Assembly (NCBI RefSeq): GCF_902686445.1
Contig: NC_062227.1
Coordinates: 21,651,678 to 21,715,677 of the forward strand
DNA length: 64,000 nucleotides
DNA from: Sciurus carolinensis
Taxonomy: Eukaryota > Chordata > Mammalia > Rodentia > Sciuridae
Reading direction: 5' to 3'
The number at the start of each line of letters is the position of its first letter. The first letter of the stretch is position 1. The position numbers were made by a program, and so were the translations under genes. Below are positions 58,791 to 64,000 of the stretch, in pieces. Below the pieces are notes generated by a model. That model did no database searches. It was not told the origin of the DNA and was given only the letters and a program-made list of their open reading frames with translations.

Positions 58791-60479
58791 AGAGCTCCAC
58801 CTGCCCCCACAGTAGGCATTATGGTTTTAATCTTACCTTTCTCACTAGCAACCAATGTTTGAAGATGTTATTTTTCCATAGGTCACCTTAGCAAATCAAG
58901 TCTTAAGGGTTTTGTGGTTCTTAGAAACAATTTATTATAGATTTACTATTCATCCTCAACACTGTCAAACATAACTCTATTTTGGAGAACCATAAATTTA
59001 TGGTTAAATTCATAAAAGTCTAACCTAAGAAAATAAAATGAAATGAATGAAAGGAGACCAACAGTTTTACAATTATCAACAGAGCTGCAGTATAATTGTA
59101 TCCTAGACACATGTGCCCTTAATGCACTGCTGATAAGAAGCTATGGATTAATAGTCTACATTAATTTAGGCTGAGTCATAAGAAATAAAATATCTTTACA
59201 TATGCATACTACATTTATAATTGTGTCAGTTTTGCCTGTTTTGCAGAATTCTAATCCAAACTGAATTGCACTATAAAAATAAACATCTGTAATCAACAAC
59301 CATTGAGAAGATACATGGAAGAAACTACTTCATGTTTTTTGCATAAAAAGATCAATAAAAAAAAATCCAAAAGTATAAGGAAAATTTTTAAAGTAGTATA
59401 GAAAACCTACAACAAGAAAACTTGTATCTGGCAGATAAGTTTTAAATAATTGATCTTAAGTAGATAGTGTCATTAAGATGTCAGTTATTGCTAAGTTAAT
59501 TTATGCACTGATTGTGATCTCACTTAAAATAACAACAGTTTTTGCTTTTTTGTTTTGATGATTTGCGAGGTGCCAATTGTAAAGTTCAAGTAGAAAAATA
59601 GAAGGGTAAACAAAAATATTCACCAAAAATCTGAATAAAAGAGCAGTAAGAATAATAACTATTTCCAAGCAGTAACTACTACTCATGTCCAACCTGCATG
59701 AAAATATACTCAACCCATTACAAGATACTAAAAGTCATAACCCATTATGGCATCAACACTGTCCAAAATATTATCAAATTAGAAACTCACAATCTCATCA
59801 ACTGAATTAGCTAAATCAGGCATGGGTGACACTCTGGCTAAGGTCTATGCCAGGAAAAAAAAAAAAATTTCTCTTTTTCTGTGGACCTGTGAAACTAGAA
59901 AATAACTTAATGAGTTTCCAAAATAAAATACTGAGACAGACACAGGATGGACATTCTCATTTCCATGGGAGAAATTGAACAAAATAAAGGGGTCATTGGT
60001 CTCAAGCAAGTCCAAACTCATTAGGGCAAATTCCATTAGATCTAGGAATGATCTTGCTCTCTCTTCTGGGTCCTACTCTCTGGGCCCACCATGTGATCCT
60101 GTTGGTCCCTGCCTCAGACCAGCTGTGTGGACTCTGTCTCTGCATCCACACTGGCTTTGGAGTTGTTATTCCTTTGTCTTGAAAGGCAGCCCATGTTGTG
60201 AGTAAGTAGTCCTATCAGTCTATCCCCTGCCTATAGTACTCTAAAAGTTCAAGAGCCTTCCTTCATCTTATTCTTTTTACCCTCCAGTCCAAGCTATAGT
60301 AATTCCAAACTATACTAATTTTAGATTCTCAAAACCCTAATTAATGCCAAGGGGAAATAGCTTTAGAGAAAAAGCTCCCCCACGTATCTTTCCTGAAAAA
60401 TTTCATCTCTACTCCTGACTTCTACTGAGAGGATGAATAGGACATACAATTCACTCACCTGATAGCTTTAGCAAAATGT
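58791..60479. other. Unrecognised intergenic DNA
   Basis: No gene. An A-run is at 59852-59867. Frames at 59975-60205 and on the reverse strand at 59501-60036 have no recognisable domains. Confidence 0.42.
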
Positions 60480-61765
60480 TGTCTAGAGTGGTTGCACCAA
60501 TTTGCAGTCCCACCAGCAATATATGAGTGTACCCGTTCCCCCGACATCCTCTCCAACATTTATTGTTACTTGTATTCTTGATTGTTGTCATTCTGACTGG
60601 AAAGAGATAATCTTAGTATATTTTCAATTCACATTTATCTAATTGCTAGAGATTTTGAACATTTCTTCATATATTTGTTGGCCATTCATATTTCTTCTGT
60701 GGAGTACCTGTTCAGTTCCTTTGCCCATTTACTGATTGGGTTATTTTGTTTTGTTTGTGGTGTGAATTATTTGAGTTCTTTGTATAGCCTGGAGATTAAT
60801 GCTCTATCTAAGGCGCAGGGGGTGAAGATTTTTTCCCATTCTGTAGGCTTTCTGTTTACATTCTTGATTGTTTCTTTTGCTGTGAGGAAACTTTTTAGTG
60901 TGGTACCATCCCATTTATTGATTCTTGATTTTACTTCTTGAACTTTAGGAGTCTTGTTCAGGAATTCAGTTCCTCAGCTGACATGATGGAGAGTTGGATC
61001 TACATTTTCTTCTAATAGGCACAGGGTCTCTGATCTAATGTCTAGATCCTTGATCTAGTTTGAGTTTTGTGCAGGATGAGAGATAGGGGTTCAAGGGTAT
61101 ACTCATATATTGCTGGTGGAACTGCAAGCTGGCACAACCACTCTGGAAAGCAGTATAAGAGGTTCCTCAAAAACTTGGAATGGAACCATCATTTGGCCAG
61201 TTATCCCATTCCTTGGTATATTAAAATCAGCATACTACAGTGACATTGCCACATCAATGTTTATAGCAGTCCAATTCACAATAGCTAAGCTTCAGAACCA
61301 GTCTAGGTGCTCTTCATCAGATGAATAGATTAAAATGTGATATAAATACACAATGGAACATTACTCAGCCATAAAGAAGAATGAAATTATAGCATTTGCT
61401 GATAAATGGATGGAACTGGAGACCATCATGCTATGTGAAATAAGCCAATCCCACAAAACCAAAGGTGGAATATTCTCTTTGATATGTGAATGCTAACACA
61501 CACCCAGGGGGGCAGGGAGAATAGAAGTTCATTGGATTAGACAAAGGGGAATGAAGGGAAGCGGGGATGAGACTAGGAAAGATAATAGAATGAATTAGAC
61601 ATAACTTTTCTATGTTTATATATGAATACACGACCAGTGAAACTCCACATCATGTATAACCACAGGAATGGGATCCTAACTTGTACTCCATGTATGTTAA
61701 ATATGTCAAAATACATCCTACTCTCGTATATATCTAAATAGAACAAATAAAGTTACAAAAAAGGC
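60480..61765. mobile_element. Twin-primed (5'-inverted) L1
   Basis: 60480-61097 is L1 ORF2 in reverse orientation. 61098-61765 is the L1 3' end in forward orientation, ending AACAAATAAAGTTACAAAAA. The two segments overlap by about 57 bp of L1 sequence, present as an inverted pair at 60482-60536 and 61098-61155. TGTCTAGA occurs at 60480-60487 and 61766-61773 as a likely TSD. This inversion pattern is the hallmark of twin priming. The ORF2 pieces are broken. Confidence 0.85.
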
Positions 61766-61773
61766 TGTCTAGA

Positions 61774-62026
61774 AACCCCCTTGGCACCCTCTACAGAGCA
61801 CTCTTCCAACAGAGAATTTCCTACTTTTTGCATCCTTCATAATCTGGATTGGCTGAAAACCTCATAAACAATGAAGTGCTGGTTCCTTTGCCTGACATTT
61901 CCTTCCCCAATTTATTACTGTTCTAGATCATTGTTATGTACGTAACAAGAAGTTTCTTTTGGGAATCTTCTCAGCTAAATATCTAAGTTCATAATTTATA
62001 AGTTCTGTATTTCCCAAAACAAACAA
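61774..62026. other. Short unassigned spacer
   Basis: Nothing recognised between the twin-primed L1 and the solo LTR. Confidence 0.4.
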
Positions 62027-62032
62027 CATAAT

Positions 62033-62492
62033 TGTTGGGACTAATGACACGTTAATTAACTCAGGCTGACTCCTTACTCCCTGGCGAGTGAGCAAGATCA
62101 AGGCTCAAAGGTGGTTTCAAAGGCGGTTTCAAAGGTTAATGACGATAAATCAGACCACCGTCAGGGATTGGTTAACAACAGTTCCGCGAACATGATCAGT
62201 TCGTGCTTGCCATATAGTCCTATGAGACTCTCGCCTGCATGAATCTCCGTGCCTTGCTGACCTTTAAGCTGATTGGTTCCCAGCTAGCTTCCACCCTACA
62301 TAAAAGCTGTGTGACTTCCTCAATAAAGGAGTTCCTGCTGTGACTGGTTTCCCTGATGCATCTGATTGTCCTCTGCCCGGAGGGCTGGGTGCGGGCAGTC
62401 AGTTGGCCCTACCTATCCCCATCTGACCTTGTTGGGGAGTGCTCCCTTCCCTTGCCGCTGGTCGAAGAGCAAGGGGGCTTAAGACCCCAACA
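62033..62492 (+). mobile_element. Solo LTR (class-II-like ERV), perfect 6-bp TSD
   Basis: 460 bp with TGTTGGGA and CCCCAACA ends forming short inverted termini. It is flanked by identical CATAAT at 62027-62032 and 62493-62498. A CATAAAAG TATA-like word lies near 62301-62308 and a CAATAAAGG polyadenylation signal near 62321-62329. GC and CpG content exceed the surroundings. A 6-bp duplication is typical of class II (betaretrovirus-like, ERVK) integration. No internal region remains, so it arose by recombination between two LTRs. Confidence 0.92.
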
Positions 62493-62699
62493 CATAATAT
62501 GGCCAAGTTTTCTCCCTTACAACAAAGATTGCCCTTTCTCCAATTTCCAGTAGTGTGTTCTCACTGTCTTTTAGGGCATCACCAGCAGTGTTTCTTCTAA
62601 CTTCCTGTTGGCAATGTTTTATGTATTCACAAAGACGATGGAAGCTTCCTGTGAGACTTTTCATTTCTTTTTTCCTGAGCTTTCACAAGAATTACCCCC

Positions 62700-62907
62700 T
62701 TTCTTTTCTCCTTCTTCTTCTTCTTCCTCTTCCTTTTCTTCTTCTCCTCCTCCTTCTTCTCCTCTCCCTTCCCCAGACTTCTCTTTTAAAGAAATGGGGT
62801 CTTGCTGTGTTGGCCAGGCTGGCCTCAAACTACTGAACAAATGTGATCTTCTTGCTTTAGCCTTCCAAGTAGCTGGAACGACAGATGTATGCCACCATTC
62901 CTGGTAA
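62700..62907 (-). mobile_element. 7SL-derived SINE with CT-rich tail
   Basis: The plus strand shows GGGGTCTTGCTGTGTTGGCC, AGGCTGGCCTCAAACTACTG, CCTTCCAAGTAGCTGGAACG and GCCACCATTCCTGG, the reverse of a B1/Alu-like monomer. The (TTC)n/(TCC)n stretch at 62703-62777 is its tail grown into a GAA/GGA-type repeat. The open frames at 62555-62907 read across it and are artefacts. Confidence 0.82.
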
Positions 62908-64000
62908 GAATTACCTTTAACATTTGTATTTCTAATTTCTAATTAAAGAAATAGAAGTTTTCTTCCCCGTCATAAGCTTCAAAATGCTTCCAGTCTATCC
63001 ACTTCTCAATTCCAAAGCCATTATCAATTCCTTTTGTTGACATTCTGAAATCCTTGGTGGATATGAATTTGAAGAGACACCATTCAACCCAGTACACTTC
63101 AATATACTTCAAAAAAGCTTTCTAGGGGGAAAGGAAGTTTGTCCAGGGCTTTCCCACAGCATTAGAACATTTTTCTCCTGGTAACAAGGTAGCCTGTGTT
63201 GGCCATTTTTAAAGTCATGTGAACCATGGATAATTTGAACTGATCCTCCTTTTCTTTCAACTATATTACATTTTCTGTCTCATGCTCCTGATACTGAATT
63301 TTCTTTTTGATTTGGTTGACTTCTGAAATGCAAATTTCACAATTTATTTTTTGGTTCTTTGAACATATAGATTTTGTATTATACATCAGGGCTTATATCA
63401 CCTTTAGAAATTTCTGTGATTTTCCCGAGTATCTTAGCAGCAAGTTTTATTCATATTTCACATCATATTTTCTATTATTTCCCAGACTCCAGAACACCAA
63501 TTTTTGCCTTTTGATCTATTTTCAATTATGTGCACACCCACCATGTGCATGTACAGCTCACCTTTTTCCTTTCTCAGTCTCTTTGTGCAGGTCTTTGATG
63601 ATAAGAACAACTATTATGTTGCTCCTTAGTCCCACAATGTTTTGTGACTGGATTAAAAATTTAGGTAAGCTTAAGCCATTTCTGTCCATTTCTCTTCAGA
63701 TTTGTCAGTTATAAAAATTTTCACCTTAATTTAGGTGAACCTAAGTTGTATAATTGAGTCCAATGTAACTCTTGCAGCCTCAATAAATGTTTATTTAAAT
63801 CTGTAATTTTATGAGGTAAGGAGTTAAATGGTTTTTTTGAAAGGTTTCCAAAATCATACATTATGTCTTTATTATACTACCTGACAGATAACCAGCACTT
63901 ACGTTGTTTTCTGAAGAACAGGAGTATATAAGCAACTTTTGAGATCAAGTGATTTCTCTTTCCTTTATTCAGAATTTTATCACTGTGAACATAGAAATAC
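62908..64000. other. Unrecognised AT-rich intergenic DNA
   Basis: No gene recognised. The longest frame, 63307-63714, encodes an F/Y/I/L-rich peptide with no family signature and typical AT-rich random composition. Confidence 0.42.

Noticed and set aside
62555..62907. Overlapping leucine/serine-rich frames near 62.6-62.9 kb
   Set aside because: They run across a CT-rich SINE tail and an antisense 7SL-type SINE. Repeat-derived.
63307..63714. 135-codon open frame near the window end
   Set aside because: Hydrophobic, AT-rich composition with no motif, and no splice, promoter or family support. Chance frame.

Overview
This is a stretch of mammalian nuclear DNA, most likely from a squirrel-family rodent (Sciuridae). 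The evidence is the repeat content. There are at least eight ID elements (tRNA-like rodent SINEs). Three composite SINEs carry a 7SL-like B1 head joined to an ID-like tail, a form I associate with squirrels. The L1 elements share a distinctive 3' end, and old MaLR and MIR remnants are present. I find no intact host protein-coding gene, no structural RNA gene, and nothing bacterial. The window is an AT-rich, gene-poor region built mainly from layered retrotransposon insertions.

Layout. 0-6.2 kb: an endogenous-retrovirus-type LTR (about 487-1058) and a KRAB zinc-finger retropseudogene (3421-6167) with a flanking duplication and a poly(A) remnant. 6.2-11 kb: a composite SINE, a 5'-truncated L1 with a perfect 14-bp target-site duplication (TSD), a split MaLR LTR and a young ID element. 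11-25 kb: an old reverse-strand L1 whose ORF1 is interrupted by a complete younger reverse-strand L1 (15248-22305). The younger copy has a monomer-bearing 5' UTR, damaged but largely readable ORF1 and ORF2, a second poly(A) tract that suggests a 3' transduction, and a 14-bp TSD. 25.7-31.5 kb: an ancient L1 3' end split by another long reverse-strand L1 (26030-31388).

31.5-47 kb is mostly unrecognised AT-rich DNA with a MaLR LTR, a MIR, microsatellites, SINEs, old ID copies and ancient L1 3' ends. 47-53.5 kb holds old L1 remnants, a second copy of the LTR family seen at 0.5 kb (opposite strand), and a solo LTR (52087-52663) inside a MaLR LTR. 53.5-56.6 kb is a forward-strand 5'-truncated L1 with an 11-bp TSD. 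57.8-62.5 kb holds an ancient L1 with an ID-like insertion, a twin-primed (5'-inverted) L1, and a class-II-like solo LTR with a perfect 6-bp TSD.

The elements do not form a pathway. They form a stratigraphy, because nesting gives the relative order of insertion. ID elements sit inside the old L1, the younger L1 sits inside the old L1, and an LTR sits inside a MaLR. All family assignments come from reading the sequence and have not been checked against a repeat library. Edges described with a TSD are near base-exact; other edges are approximate.
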